A stretch of 64,000 nt of DNA, taken from contig NZ_SMKD01000004.1 in NCBI RefSeq assembly GCF_004348595.1, forward strand, positions 33,696 to 97,695, read 5' to 3'. Positions 1 through 9,183 of this stretch are shown in pieces. The notes below the pieces were generated by a model. It did no database searches. It was not told where the DNA came from and was given only the letters and a program-made list of their open reading frames with translations. The position numbers and the translations under genes were made by a program. Source of the stretch: Micromonospora sp. KC723 (lineage in GTDB: Bacteria > Actinomycetota > Actinomycetes > Mycobacteriales > Micromonosporaceae). Position 1 is the stretch's first letter. Each line of letters begins with the position of its first letter.

Positions 1-297
1 CCCTACGCCGGGTACATCGCGGAAAGTCGAGCCGGTGGGAGACGCCGATCGCGCGGTGCGGTCTGCGAGGCGCCATCGGTTCGGTAGGAGCGGGCAGCTT
101 TGACAAACACCCGTCAGCTTTCCAACCCCTGACCGAGCCGGTGAGCACGTTGTCGTCCCAGGTGATCTCGCCGACGGTGAGCGGAAGTCTGTCGACGGTC
201 CGGGCCCGGTGCGCCTTGGTTTGGTCGGGTCGCTCGCTCAGTTCCAGCCAGCAGAAAGCTGTCCCTCGGGCGGTGGGATGATCCAGATCTGCGTGCT
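1..297. other. No gene recognised
   Basis: I see no convincing coding region here. The frames that stay open read as arginine- and serine-rich strings typical of GC-driven shadow frames, and none resembles a family I know. The stretch lies downstream of the arabinofuranosidase gene, beyond its putative terminator hairpin. Confidence 0.4.
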
Positions 298-328
298 GGG
301 CGGGCTCGGCCTCGCACCGAGCCCGCCC
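298..328. terminator. 12-bp perfect hairpin downstream of the GH62 gene
   Basis: The arm GGGCGGGCTCGG (298-309) pairs perfectly with CCGAGCCCGCCC (317-328) across a 7-nt loop. It lies about 110 bp past the stop of the minus-strand arabinofuranosidase gene and is probably its transcription terminator. There is no U-tract, which is common for actinomycete terminators. That it terminates transcription is inference. Confidence 0.6.
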
Positions 329-439
329 TTGAACTCCACTCGATCCTGATCCCGAGCCGTGACACGCTCAACCGGTTCGGCGTCGTCGTTGCCCCAGAAC
401 GTCAGGAACACTCGAGCCGGACCTGCGTCACGCCACTAG

Positions 440-1921
440 CTAGCGCTGTAGTGTCAGCACGGCCGGCCGGTACGGCAGGAGGCCGTAGTCCATGCCGTCG
501 GAGCGGGGATCGCGCCCCTGGTAGAGGAACTGTAGGTTGCACGGGTCGATGGTCTTGGTCTGGTCGGGGTTGGTGCGCACCAGATCGCCGTGGCTGATGT
601 CGTTGGTCCAGGTGGCGCCACTGTTGGCCTTGCCGGCGAAGGGGTTGGTCAGGGTGTCGGCCTGCGGTGTCCACGTACCGTCGAGGCTGGTGGCCGTGAA
701 CGAGCGGAAGTAACGACCCTGCGAGCTCTGCGCCTCGACAATCATGAGGTACTGGTTCTGGCCCTGGACCTTGTAGACCTCGACCGCTTCGAACAGCCTT
801 TCCGGCGTGTCGCTCATGATCTTCGTGTAGCTCGAGCCGAAACTGCCCGGGAAGTTCCCGAGGGGCATGCTGGACCGGTAGATGTTGCCGAGGTCGTCGG
901 CGAAGAACATGTACATGTTCTTGTCGTCGGCGATGAGGGTCTGGTCGATGGGGGCCCCGGTGGGGAGGGTGCCCGTGAACAGCTCCTGATGCGCTCCCCA
1001 GCCGTTGGGGTTGGTGGGGTCGGTCGAGGTGCGGTAGGAGAAGGTGTATGGCCAACCCCACTGGTACGCGAGCACCCAAATGTTCTTCGGGGCGTGGTAC
1101 AGAAGGGTGGGCGCGACGGCGTTGAAAGGCAGTTTGCTTTGGGTGGCCGACGCCATGTCGGACCAGTTCGTGAAGGGGCTGAACATCGTCGATTCCCAGG
1201 CCCCGTTGACCCGGGTGTCGTGCGTCGTCCCGTAAACCAGCTTCTTGCCGTTGTGGACGACGGCGGTGAAGTCCTTGAGCGAGACCCACCCCGACGCCGG
1301 TTCCGCCAGCGGGCCCGTCGACGTCCAGCGGTACGTGGAGGGTAGGGCGCAGGCGCCGCCGTCGACGCGGACGAGCTGCCACTGCTGGTTAGCGCCGTTC
1401 CAGTCGTCCCACTGCTGGATGTTGGCGCCGTCAGCGGTGGACAGACCCGCCACCTCGAGGGCCTTGCCACTGTTCCGGTTGACCAGCCGGACGTAGCCGC
1501 CGTCCGAGTCGACCAGCCGGAACTGCTGGTTGGTGCCGTTACTGTCGGTCCACTGCACGATCGCCCCACCGTTGGCGGTGGAGGAGCCGGACACGGCGGC
1601 AACCTTGCCGGAGTGCCGGGCCCTGAGTCGGTAGTAGCCGCCGCCGGAGTCCACGAACTGGAATTGCTGGTTGTTCGCGTTGGTGCGGTTCCACTGGATG
1701 AGCCGGGCGCCGTCGGCCGTGGACGCGCCGTTGACGTCGAGGGCCTTGCCACTGTTGCGATTCACCAGCACGTACCAGGCGGTGGTGTCCACCGTGGCGG
1801 CCGACGCCGGCGTCGCAGCCACCGTGAGCAGCCCGCCCACGACGGCCACGACTGCCGCAGCGGCCAACCCCGACCGCCACCGACGACGCCACCTCACGGT
1901 GCGCGCAAACCCAACCGACAT
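440..1921 (-). CDS. Secreted GH62 alpha-L-arabinofuranosidase with N-terminal RICIN domain
   Basis: This is a predicted extracellular enzyme that removes arabinofuranosyl side chains from arabinoxylan or arabinan. Residues 1 to about 41 form a signal peptide: a basic start, a hydrophobic stretch rich in Ala and Val, and an ASA-A cleavage site. Residues about 46-185 are a ricin-type beta-trefoil with three QxW-type repeats (NNQQFQF, TNQQFRL, ANQQWQL), a carbohydrate-binding module. Residues about 192-493 are the GH62 five-bladed propeller. It includes the [21 protein letters not shown] region, whose first Asp is the likely general base, the FEAVEVYKV region with a likely catalytic Glu, and a DISHGDL segment. 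The ATG at 1921 has AAAGGA upstream. A LacI-type palindrome about 95 bp upstream suggests sugar-responsive repression. The gene stands alone and appears complete at 493 residues. Confidence 0.93.
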   Translation of the reverse strand: MSVGFARTVRWRRRWRSGLAAAAVVAVVGGLLTVAATPASAATVDTTAWYVLVNRNSGKALDVNGASTADGARLIQWNRTNANNQQFQFVDSGGGYYRLRARHSGKVAAVSGSSTANGGAIVQWTDSNGTNQQFRLVDSDGGYVRLVNRNSGKALEVAGLSTADGANIQQWDDWNGANQQWQLVRVDGGACALPSTYRWTSTGPLAEPASGWVSLKDFTAVVHNGKKLVYGTTHDTRVNGAWESTMFSPFTNWSDMASATQSKLPFNAVAPTLLYHAPKNIWVLAYQWGWPYTFSYRTSTDPTNPNGWGAHQELFTGTLPTGAPIDQTLIADDKNMYMFFADDLGNIYRSSMPLGNFPGSFGSSYTKIMSDTPERLFEAVEVYKVQGQNQYLMIVEAQSSQGRYFRSFTATSLDGTWTPQADTLTNPFAGKANSGATWTNDISHGDLVRTNPDQTKTIDPCNLQFLYQGRDPRSDGMDYGLLPYRPAVLTLQR

Positions 1922-2016
1922 AGCATCTGTCCTTTCGTCATCGGGACCGCCGACACGCAGCGAGCCGGGGAGTGGTTGGTGAGCCGACCCACTGGCGCAG
2001 GCATATACGTCTACCT

Positions 2017-2032
2017 ATGTGAGCGCTAACAT
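2017..2032. promoter_or_regulatory. LacI-family operator-like palindrome upstream of the GH62 gene
   Basis: ATGTGAGCGCTAACAT is a 16-bp inverted repeat centred on AGCGCT with one mismatched pair. It resembles the (T)GTTAGCGCTAACA-type sites of LacI-family repressors that control hemicellulose genes in actinobacteria. On the minus strand it covers TTAGCG, which lies 16 bp from TATATG, so the site may overlap a promoter -35 element. No LacI gene is in the window. Confidence 0.55.
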
Positions 2033-2464
2033 TGACGGCCAGGCACCGCCCGGCGCGCCAACCATCAATGCGGCACCCAGGCTAGGTGCGCAGTTCCCCC
2101 GCGGCACCGGTCGCCCGGCACCCCGACATGCGGCTCGACGGGACCGCGCAGCGCTGCCGCATCAGGCCCAGACGAGCGATGACCGGCTGCCCGTGCGGCC
2201 GGTTACACGTTAGTGTCCAACGAGTTGCGGCACATCCTCAGCGATCAGCGTGCGGCAAGTCAACACCCCGGATCTCGCGGCTGTGGCAGGTTGCGGAAAT
2301 CATCACCACGAGCGGCCAAAGTGTGGAAAGCCCTTTTGATGCCTCGATCGAAGAAGCTGAGATCCCGTCTGCGCCCGAGCGGATCTCAGGGCCTTCACCG
2401 CCGTCTGTCACCACGCCGCCCGCGCCATTGACGCCACCGTCATCGGCGTCACTCCCGCCGGCGT
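2033..2464. other. Gene-poor stretch with a 9-bp inverted repeat
   Basis: No intact gene is visible. The only clear structure is a perfect inverted repeat, CTGAGATCC (2357-2365) and GGATCTCAG (2381-2389), separated by 15 nt. It could be a terminator or an operator, but no neighbour assigns it a role. Confidence 0.4.
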
Positions 2465-2775
2465 CACGCCGAACTCCACACGGTCGACATCGCCGACGCC
2501 CACGACCACATCGCGGTGCTGCGGCACACCGCCCTGCCGTTCATCGCCTTCGCCCGCCCCCACGTCAACGGCGACGTCATGGTGACGTGCGTCGACCACC
2601 CCGACCTCGCCGCCGCCCTCACCACCTTGACCGACACCCAGGCCCTCACCGCCGCGCAGCTGCAGACCTCCCTGTCACACGCCGACCTGAGCGACCTCAG
2701 CCCGCACGAACACGACCAGATCAACTACTGGAAGCCGACCGTATCGGCCAACTGCTGTTCAACTTCTGGGACTGA
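2465..2775 (+). pseudogene. Frameshifted small protein of unknown function
   Basis: A plausible protein runs from about 2465 through a GTG at 2516 (reading AELHTVDIADAHDHIAVLRH, then ALPFIAFARPHVNGDVMVTC). It reaches HEHDQINYWKP and then leaves frame. The expected ending DRIGQLLFNFWD followed by a stop lies in the neighbouring frame and finishes at 2775, so a single-base indel near 2733-2740 separates the two parts. The INYWKP...GQLLFNFWD ending looks like small actinobacterial proteins of unknown function. No upstream start or ribosome-binding site is obvious, so the N-terminus may also be lost. Confidence 0.5.
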
Positions 2776-2895
2776 ACACCACTAGCCTGAGAAGGAACGG
2801 CCAGAATCGCGTAGCCGGACGTGTCACGGAACAGGTGACAGCTATCCGTCACGCATCAAGCGGAGCCTGACACGCCGGCAGGCCACCCGGGGCCG

Positions 2896-3293
2896 CTACT
2901 CGGTTACGGCGAGGTAGTCGACCTGCGGTGACCCAGCCGCTGGGCGCACGTTGTAGCCCCATCGACGCAACGCCTGCATGGCAGTTTCAGCGCCGGCAGG
3001 TACGCCGAATGAACGTACAAAGTGCCGTTATCGAACCGGCACTCCTCAAACGCCCGCCCGCCCCAAGACCTCGACGACCGGCCCAATCGTGTCGTCCCCG
3101 CCCAGGTCGTGATCCAGCCACAGCTCGTCCAATCGCTGTGTCGCTCCAGCGCGTCGATGCCGACCCTGCTGGTGCCCGCCACCTGCGCCAACCGGCCATC
3201 AACGAACGAGCGCAGGTCGTCGAGCAGCACGATTCCCGGCAGCTTTTCGGTGACCACGTCACCATCCTTCAACCATTCCTCCGTAATCGCCAC
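2896..3293 (-). pseudogene. Broken cyclic-phosphate-processing receiver-like gene
   Basis: Three reading frames must be joined to rebuild the protein. The N-terminus (MAITEEWLKDGDVVTEKLPG, then IVLLDDLRSF) starts at a GTG at 3293 preceded by AGGA. The middle part, RLDELWLDHDLGGDDTIGPV followed by VEVLG, lies in a second frame. The end, SFGVPAGAETAMQALRRWGY followed by NVRP and finishing YLAVTE before a stop at 2896, is in a third. The DDLR and WLDHDLGGDDT motifs are those of receiver-like domains proposed to process cyclic-phosphate RNA ends. At least two single-base indels (near 3130 and 3010) make it a pseudogene or, less likely, a site of sequencing errors. The family call is moderate. Confidence 0.6.
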
Positions 3294-3714
3294 TCCTATT
3301 CAGACCGCGTATGGCAGCGAACTGCGGCAGGGTCACGTGTCGGTACCCGCTACTGGCCTGACGGCGTCAGGGCGACCTTCGCGCTGAATCGCTGGACTCG
3401 ACATCGGAAATGCCGAGCAGCCTTCCTGCCGCTGACGCGGGCCATGTCCCGTCGGTCTCGATCACACCGGCCACCATGTCGGTCCCCGAATCCCGCCGAC
3501 CGGCCCGGCGTGGTTCTTTCCTGCTGTCCACAATGGCCCAGAATCGCACACCTCTACGTGTAGGGGCAGCCTGCAGCAATCCGCCGGATGCCGACATCCC
3601 AGGCACCCGACCCGTGCCGGCCCTGATCACCGAGTTCATGAAGGTAAAAGGACACGACTTACCGACGGGAATGGCATCCCCACCTGACCGGCCCCGCACC
3701 CGACCGTTTCGGGC
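3294..3714. other. No gene recognised
   Basis: This stretch lies between the broken receiver-like gene and the transposase relic. Short open frames occur on both strands, but none has a recognisable domain. It may be the eroded 5' part of the IS701-type element, which I cannot demonstrate. Confidence 0.3.
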
Positions 3715-4115
3715 AGGTTGGTGGCGAGGCCCGGCACGTTCCACCGGTGCATGCCCCGACGGGCCCTGGCCCACAAGGGGCCAGCGACTCCCGCGCCGAC
3801 CGGCAGCACTTGGGCCGCCGGAGCATCGCCGCGACCCATCGTGGGGCGTTTGATCGCAGCCCGGCAGTGGCGGCCGGGGACGTGGAAATCCTGGTCGTGG
3901 CCGACGCCGACTACGACGCACCCCGATCGTCGTTCCCCCTGCGTGACCTGGCCCCCGCAGGTCCTCGCCCGCATGCGCTCAGACCGGGTACTACGCCGGG
4001 CAGTGCCGTCCCGGCAGCCCGGGACGATCGGCAGACCGCACCGAGCACCGAACAGAGCCTCACGCAGGCGATCTACACCCCAGCCCGCGAGGACGTGACC
4101 CTGCTCCTCTCGTGG
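3715..4115 (+). pseudogene. Remnant of an IS701-type DDE transposase
   Basis: Fragments in different frames match the second half of actinobacterial IS701-like transposases. DRSPAVAAGDVEILVVADAD and YDAPR lie in one frame (about 3860-3920). QVLARMRSDRVLRRAVPSRQ and PGTIGRP lie in another (about 3955-4035). Intact relatives carry a continuous RLIAAGxWRPGDxxIxVVADAGYD...RMRSDRVLR segment, so at least two indels are present. The N-terminal part and the C-terminal catalytic Glu region are not recognisable. No terminal inverted repeats were identified. The relic shows past insertion-sequence activity next to the degraded genes on its left. Confidence 0.65.
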
Positions 4116-4184
4116 CACCTCGGGCGTGACCTGCCCGGTTCGTTCGGGTCTGCGGATCAGCAAACTTCATTAAGCGTTTGGCAT

Positions 4185-4204
4185 TGCACAAGAGCTCTTG
4201 TGCA
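4185..4204. promoter_or_regulatory. Perfect 20-bp palindrome, likely ArsR-type operator
   Basis: TGCACAAGAGCTCTTGTGCA is identical to its reverse complement over all 20 bp. It ends 15 bp before the likely ATG (4220) of the winged-helix regulator gene. This placement and symmetry fit an autoregulatory operator for a dimeric ArsR-family repressor that also controls the downstream MFS pump. The palindrome is seen directly; the binding protein is inferred. Confidence 0.7.
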
Positions 4205-4219
4205 TGGAAGTCTGCTCGT

Positions 4220-4795
4220 ATGGATCAACCGCAGATTCGCAAGATCACTGATTCCGCCGTGCTGGCTGCGCTGGCACACCCGTTGCGGCGTCGCCTGATG
4301 GACGTGCTCAAGGTGGACGGCCCGTCAACGGTGAGTGCGCTCGCCGAGAGAACCGACCAAGCGGTGGCCAACATCAGCCATCACCTGAAGGTGCTTGCCG
4401 GGTGCGAGTTGGTGGTGGAGGTGCCGGAATTGGCCCGCGACCGGCGCGAGCGCTGGTGGCGGTTGGCCTCGCCCGGTGTGCGCTGGTCCAACGCCGACTT
4501 CGATGATGATCCCGCGAGCCAGGCTGTGGCGAGCGCTGCGGTCTCCCTCGGTCTTGACCGGCAGGTGGGTTTGGTTCGGGCTTGGCATGCGAACCGCGAG
4601 TCGGAGAGGGAGGTATGGGGGGAGGCACCTTTCTCCACCGACAGGTGGCTTCGGTTGACTCCAGATGAGTTGGCCGAGTTTGAGCGGGACATCCTCGAGG
4701 TGCTCGCGCGCTGGGGTGATCGGGAGGTGCCCGACGACGGCCAGCGCCGTGATCCTGTCTTCTTCTTTGCCCATGCCGTGCCAGCTCAGCCATAA
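4220..4795 (+). CDS. ArsR-family winged helix-turn-helix transcriptional regulator
   Basis: This is a 191-residue regulator with an N-terminal winged HTH: ITDSAVLAALAHPLRRRLMD is helix 1-2, VSALAERTDQAVANISHHLK is the recognition helix-turn-helix, and the wing is VVEVPELARDRRERWWRLAS. The longer C-terminal half (WSNADFDDDPASQAV onwards) resembles the effector regions of regulators adjacent to MFS pumps. I chose the ATG at 4220, with GGAAG about 8 bp upstream, over an in-frame start at 4178 because the latter lies before the operator palindrome and adds a non-homologous tail. The MFS gene follows after 53 bp, so the pair is probably one transcript controlled by this repressor. Confidence 0.88.
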   Translation: MDQPQIRKITDSAVLAALAHPLRRRLMDVLKVDGPSTVSALAERTDQAVANISHHLKVLAGCELVVEVPELARDRRERWWRLASPGVRWSNADFDDDPASQAVASAAVSLGLDRQVGLVRAWHANRESEREVWGEAPFSTDRWLRLTPDELAEFERDILEVLARWGDREVPDDGQRRDPVFFFAHAVPAQP

Positions 4796-4848
4796 CCGGC
4801 ACGGCCACCATCCCGCAGCGGACGGGCAGCGCCCGGGGACGGGGTGGT

Positions 4849-6069
4849 TTGCTCTGGCACCGAGACTTCCGTCTGCTGTGGATCGGCCAGGCGAGCAGCC
4901 AGCTCGGCAGCAGCGTGACCAGCGTGGCAATGCCGCTGCTCGCGGTCGCCACGCTGAACGCCACAGCGTTCGAAGCAGCGATGCTGTACGCCGCCAGCTG
5001 GCTGCCCTGGCTGATCATCGGACTACCGGCAGGCGCCTGGGTGGATCGGCTGCGACGGCGGCCCGTCATGGTCGCCTGCGACACCGCCTCGATGCTGCTG
5101 TTCTTCAGCGTTCCGGTAGCCGCCTGGCTCGACATGCTGACAATCGGGCACCTCATCGCTGTCGCGCTCGCTGCCGGCACCGCCGCGGTCTTCTTTCAGA
5201 CCGCCTGCCAGGCATACCTGCCGTCACTGCTCGACAAGCAAGCGCTGCCGGAGGGCAACACGAAGCTGCACGGCACCGAGTCCGCGATGCAGATCGCGGG
5301 ACCGGGTGTCGCGGGCCTGCTGGCGCAGCTCGCTGGCGCGGTGACAGCGGTGTTGCTCGACGCGCTGAGCTTCGCCGCCTCAGCGCTCTGCCTGTGGGCT
5401 ATCCGCTTCCGTGAGCCGCGCCAACCTCGACCGGTGGCGGCCAATCTGTCTCGGGAGATCGCCGAGGGGATCCGGTTCGTGGCCCGCGACCCTTACCTGC
5501 GTGTGCTCACCGCGTTCGGCGCGGTAAGCAACATCGGTTTGATCGGCTACCAGTCGATCCTGGTCGTGTTCCTGGTCCGCGACGTTGGTCTCAGCGCCGG
5601 CATGGTTGGCGGCCTGCTCGCCGCGACCAGTTGCGGCGGGGTCCTCGGCGCGGCGGCCGCCACCCGGATCAGCCTTCGCTTCGGCACCGCCCGGGGAATG
5701 CTGCTCTGCAACGTCGGGGCGCTGCCATTCGGACTGCTCATCCCGCTGACCGATTCCGGACCGCGGCTAGGGCTCCTAGTCGCCGGAGGTCTGGTCATCG
5801 GCGTCGGTGTGGTGGCGGGCAACGTGATCAAGGGCGTGTTCCGGCAGCAGTACACGCCCCCTCACCTGCTCGGTCGGGTACTGGTGAGCATGCAGTTCCT
5901 CAACCTCGGTGCGATTCCACTCGGCGGGCTCATCGCCGGCACGCTCGGCTCCACGCTCGGCGTCCGACCAGCCATGTGGATCATGACCGCCGGACTGGCG
6001 CTGGCTGGGCTGATCCTTCTGATCGGTCCTATGAGGCATCAGCGGGATCTGCCGGAGCGGCCCGAGTAG
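4849..6069 (+). CDS. MFS transporter, EntS-like enterobactin/drug exporter family
   Basis: This is a 406-residue major facilitator protein expected to have 12 membrane segments. It begins LWHRDFRLLWIGQASSQLGS, the usual opening of EntS/MefA-like exporters. The loop between segments 2 and 3 carries the MFS signature PAGAWVDRLRRRPVM. A cytoplasmic central loop (RFREPRQPRPV...REIAEGIRFVARDP) separates the two halves. The TTG at 4849 is the only plausible start: upstream in-frame codons offer no ATG or GTG before the regulator gene. It follows the ArsR regulator closely and is likely repressed by it. The substrate is unknown, with small toxic molecules or antibiotics most likely. Confidence 0.87.
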   Translation: MLWHRDFRLLWIGQASSQLGSSVTSVAMPLLAVATLNATAFEAAMLYAASWLPWLIIGLPAGAWVDRLRRRPVMVACDTASMLLFFSVPVAAWLDMLTIGHLIAVALAAGTAAVFFQTACQAYLPSLLDKQALPEGNTKLHGTESAMQIAGPGVAGLLAQLAGAVTAVLLDALSFAASALCLWAIRFREPRQPRPVAANLSREIAEGIRFVARDPYLRVLTAFGAVSNIGLIGYQSILVVFLVRDVGLSAGMVGGLLAATSCGGVLGAAAATRISLRFGTARGMLLCNVGALPFGLLIPLTDSGPRLGLLVAGGLVIGVGVVAGNVIKGVFRQQYTPPHLLGRVLVSMQFLNLGAIPLGGLIAGTLGSTLGVRPAMWIMTAGLALAGLILLIGPMRHQRDLPERPE

Positions 6070-6206
6070 GCCGCGTGCAGCGGCGACCGCTGCCGAGGTA
6101 CGTGAGGTGCCTACCCAAGGTGTGGCGGTGTGGACGGTCGCTGTTTGGACGGCAGGGTAGCGACATGAGCGTCGAGTGACTGCGCGAGGCTGTCAGCAGG
6201 GCTTGA

Positions 6207-6560
6207 CGTTTGGCTGCGGTGCCTAGCAATCCGTCGGCTCAGGGCCAACGCCGGTCAGCCGCTTCTGCGTCGCACCGCCGACCGCGTCGAGTTGACCGAG
6301 TTCGGACGGCGCGTGGGCATCAACGACGCAGCCGCCACTCTTCCCTCCGGCTCGATCGAGGAGACCCTCGGACTCGTCGGCTCCGAGCGGAGAGCCGCAC
6401 TCGTCTCCGAGAGCACCGACGAGCACTACGCCAGACTCAACGTCGCGATCATCCCCCTCGCCGGCAACACACGGTGCGCCACCGCCCTCGCCTGGCGCCG
6501 AGCCGACCGCCGGCCAACCATCACCCGCCACGCCGTCGACAACGCTCATCCGGTCAGCTC
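6207..6560 (+). pseudogene. Internally deleted LysR-type regulator
   Basis: The frame reads LAIRRLRANAGQPLLRRTAD followed by RVELTEFGRR, the end of a LysR helix-turn-helix domain. It then runs directly into SIEETLGLVGSERRAALVSE and, further on, ALAWRRADRRPTITRHAVDN, the last part of a LysR effector domain. The first helices and most of the effector domain are missing, so an in-frame internal deletion of roughly 150 residues is inferred. The frame has no start codon and runs into the 3' end of the convergent DUF885 gene. Confidence 0.7.
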
Positions 6561-8159
6561 TTCGCTCAGCTGGCCCAGTCCCAGCGAGCCAAGTTCCAGC
6601 GCCCGACGGTGGAATGCTCGCCGGTCGCCGCGAAAGGATGAGCGACCTGCCAGCCACACCCGCTCACCTACCTTGTAGGTCAGCGCCTGCCCTGGCCTGC
6701 CCAGATAACGCGCGAGCTCCACGGATGCGTACGGCCCCTGATGACAACGGTCCCGCAGCAGCTGCAGCGCGGCATCCGGCGTCCACGATGCGCCGCCACC
6801 GGACGGCACCGGCAGCCGTAGGTGCAGGCCGATGTCGAGCACGACCCGCGCCGCCCGCAGCAGCTGCATGAACAGGTATCCCAGGCGTGCACCCGGCTGC
6901 TCGTAGCGCCCGAGTTCGTCCATGAACCGCTCGGCGTACAGGGCCCAGCCCTCCTGGCAGCCGGAGAGTCCGCCGAGCAGGTTCAGCCGCTGCCCAAGAC
7001 CGCCCTGGCAGGCCTCGTGGCCGATCTGGAGATGGTGGCCGGGAACACCCTCGTGGTACGCGGTGCTGTAGGCGAACCAGGTGGGGAAGCTCGCCTGGTC
7101 CTCGGGAAGGAACCACCAGACACGGCCGGGCCGCGTCAGATCCCGCGACGGGCCGGTGTAGCCGGTGCCGGCCGACATGGTCACCCGGGACTCGATACGC
7201 CGCAGTGGCGCAGGGATGTCGAAGTGCACACCGTGCAACTGCTCGCTGGTAGCCTCCAACAACTCCTGCAGCCAAGCACCGAACGCGGCCCGGCCATGCA
7301 GGGTGCCCGGCGCGTCGGGCCTGTCGAGCCGATCGAGCACCTCGGGCACGCTCCCGCCCAAGGCCTTCGCCTCCGCGACCAACTCCGCCTCGATCGCGGT
7401 GAACTCGTTCCAGCCCCAGTCGTAGAGTTCGCGCAGATCCGGCTCGACACCGAGGAAGGCCCGCACCCATAGTGCGTACCGATGCGGCCCGAAGGCCTCC
7501 TCACCGCGCGCCCGCGGTGCCAGGTCTGCGGTCAGCATCGCGGCCAGTCTCTGGTACGCCTCTCGCGCGCTCTGCGCCGCTGCCTGCAACGACGCTCGCT
7601 GCCGTCCATCGCCGTAGCGCTCCGCCAGGGCGATGTCGTCGTCGACCCAATTACGGCAGCGCCGCGTCACGAGCTCCACTTGTCGCCGCGTCGGCAGGTG
7701 ACCACGCTCGGCGGCGAGCAGGAGGCTGCGGGCGTACCCGTCCAGGGCCGCGGGGATCACGGCCTGGCGCGCGCCGACACGGGCCCACCCATCCTCGTAG
7801 GCTGCGCCCTCGGCGTCACGGCCGGGGACCGCGGCCTCGACGGACTGGCGGACGAGCTGGAGCGGGCCGGTGGCCGCCGCATGCAGTTCGCGCAGGTCCT
7901 CCCCGGCGTCGTGGAACGCGATGCGGGCGCGCAGCCGTTCGGCGAGGTGAGCGTGCAGCGGGCTCATCGCGGGCAGCACCCCGTACGCGGTCCCGAGCTC
8001 GCGCAGGGCGCGGGCGGCGAGATCGGCGCGGGCCTGGTGGCCGTCCGGACTGTAGTCGGTGAGCCCGTCGACCTCCTGTTCGCCGACCTCGGCCACTGCC
8101 GCGCAAGGGTCGAGGCGAGCCACGTCGCGCAGAAGCCGGTTGGCGAAGTCATCGATCAC
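6546..8159 (-). CDS. DUF885 family metallopeptidase-like protein
   Basis: This is a 537-residue DUF885 protein, a family of mostly soluble, probably zinc-dependent peptidases or dipeptidases. The zinc-binding signature YHEGVPGHHLQIGHE is near residues 365-380, and the downstream GWALYAERFMDELGRYE supplies the expected third metal ligand. No signal peptide or membrane segment is visible, so it is probably cytoplasmic. Length fits the family and the frame is continuous. It ends against the LysR relic on the opposite strand, so neighbours do not inform its role. The substrate is unknown. Confidence 0.88.
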   Translation of the reverse strand: MIDDFANRLLRDVARLDPCAAVAEVGEQEVDGLTDYSPDGHQARADLAARALRELGTAYGVLPAMSPLHAHLAERLRARIAFHDAGEDLRELHAAATGPLQLVRQSVEAAVPGRDAEGAAYEDGWARVGARQAVIPAALDGYARSLLLAAERGHLPTRRQVELVTRRCRNWVDDDIALAERYGDGRQRASLQAAAQSAREAYQRLAAMLTADLAPRARGEEAFGPHRYALWVRAFLGVEPDLRELYDWGWNEFTAIEAELVAEAKALGGSVPEVLDRLDRPDAPGTLHGRAAFGAWLQELLEATSEQLHGVHFDIPAPLRRIESRVTMSAGTGYTGPSRDLTRPGRVWWFLPEDQASFPTWFAYSTAYHEGVPGHHLQIGHEACQGGLGQRLNLLGGLSGCQEGWALYAERFMDELGRYEQPGARLGYLFMQLLRAARVVLDIGLHLRLPVPSGGGASWTPDAALQLLRDRCHQGPYASVELARYLGRPGQALTYKVGERVWLAGRSSFRGDRRAFHRRALELGSLGLGQLSEELTG

Positions 8160-8396
8160 GGAGGCGATGCTAAGGCCCTGTCCCGCTTAGCGCGCATAGG
8201 CCTGCGCCGATGCAGATGCAAGGCAGCTGGCAACTTCCGCCCGTCGGCCGGTCCGTTTGTTCCCGGTCCGGGCGTAGCACACACCTCGATGCATCGCCCG
8301 CTGTCGACCGAGCGACGATCCGCGCACCTGATCTCAGGGCTCACTGTGTCCCAGGGACGTGGCGGGCCGTTCACGTGCGAGTGATCTACTGGACGG

Positions 8397-9080
8397 GTGA
8401 GCGACCTGGGAGATCTCATTGTTCGCTGGCAACACGGCCGGGGCGTGGCTCGCGGGCTGCCCGTCGCCGAAGACGTCGGTGACGGGTTGCGGGTGCGGTG
8501 CATGCAACCCGGCCGCGATGTCGAGTATGTCGCGTTCGAGGCGGGCGATGACTACGCGTCGCTCACCAGACTGGCTGGGCTGGTCGCTGGCGAGGACACC
8601 GTCACATGGCTGACCGTACCCACCACTGACCCGGCGGGGGCGGCCGCGGCTCTGACGGCCGCCGGCCTGATCTTGCTCAAACGCTCGGAGCTGCTGATGA
8701 CAGCCGATCTTCGCGGGCACCCGCAGCACGTGCCCGCTCCTCCGTACCGGCTTGTGACCAGGATCGACTCGCAGCAAGGCGACAGCGTGGTCACGGCCAC
8801 CGCACAGCACGAGTCGGGAGAGGTCGGTGCACGCGGGACGATGGGGCTGACCGGAACGATTGCGACAGCCGACCGGATCGAAACGATGCCGGCTCATCGC
8901 CGCAAGGGCCTAGCCAGCGCGATGATGAGCGCGCTAGCCCGTACCGCGATCGAAGAAGGCGCCGAACACGGCATTCTCATCGCCAGCGAAGACGGTCAAC
9001 GCCTGTACACGAGGCTCGGCTGGCAGCCGGTGGCCGAGGTACTGATCGCAACGACACCCGGCAACACGTACCCGTCCTGA
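8397..9080 (+). CDS. GNAT family N-acetyltransferase
   Basis: This 227-residue protein has a GNAT acetyl-CoA binding core in its C-terminal half. TADRIETMPAHRRKGLASAM carries the beta4/motif A signature (R/Q-x-x-G-x-G/A, here HRRKGLAS), and GILIASEDGQRLYTRLGWQP is the usual beta5-alpha4 end. The N-terminal half (residues 1-110) shows no motif, which is typical for actinobacterial GNATs with a divergent first half. The start is a GTG at 8397 with only a weak ribosome-binding site. It stands alone. The acyl acceptor is unknown. Confidence 0.85.
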   Translation: MSDLGDLIVRWQHGRGVARGLPVAEDVGDGLRVRCMQPGRDVEYVAFEAGDDYASLTRLAGLVAGEDTVTWLTVPTTDPAGAAAALTAAGLILLKRSELLMTADLRGHPQHVPAPPYRLVTRIDSQQGDSVVTATAQHESGEVGARGTMGLTGTIATADRIETMPAHRRKGLASAMMSALARTAIEEGAEHGILIASEDGQRLYTRLGWQPVAEVLIATTPGNTYPS

Positions 9081-9183
9081 CGCGCCCATGGCCTCGGCCG
9101 ACGCAGTTGGGTCGCGCCGGCAGGGCGGCACTGATCCTGCCGCGGTTGCGCTGATTCTGCCAGGGGCGTCGTACGCTGGCCGG

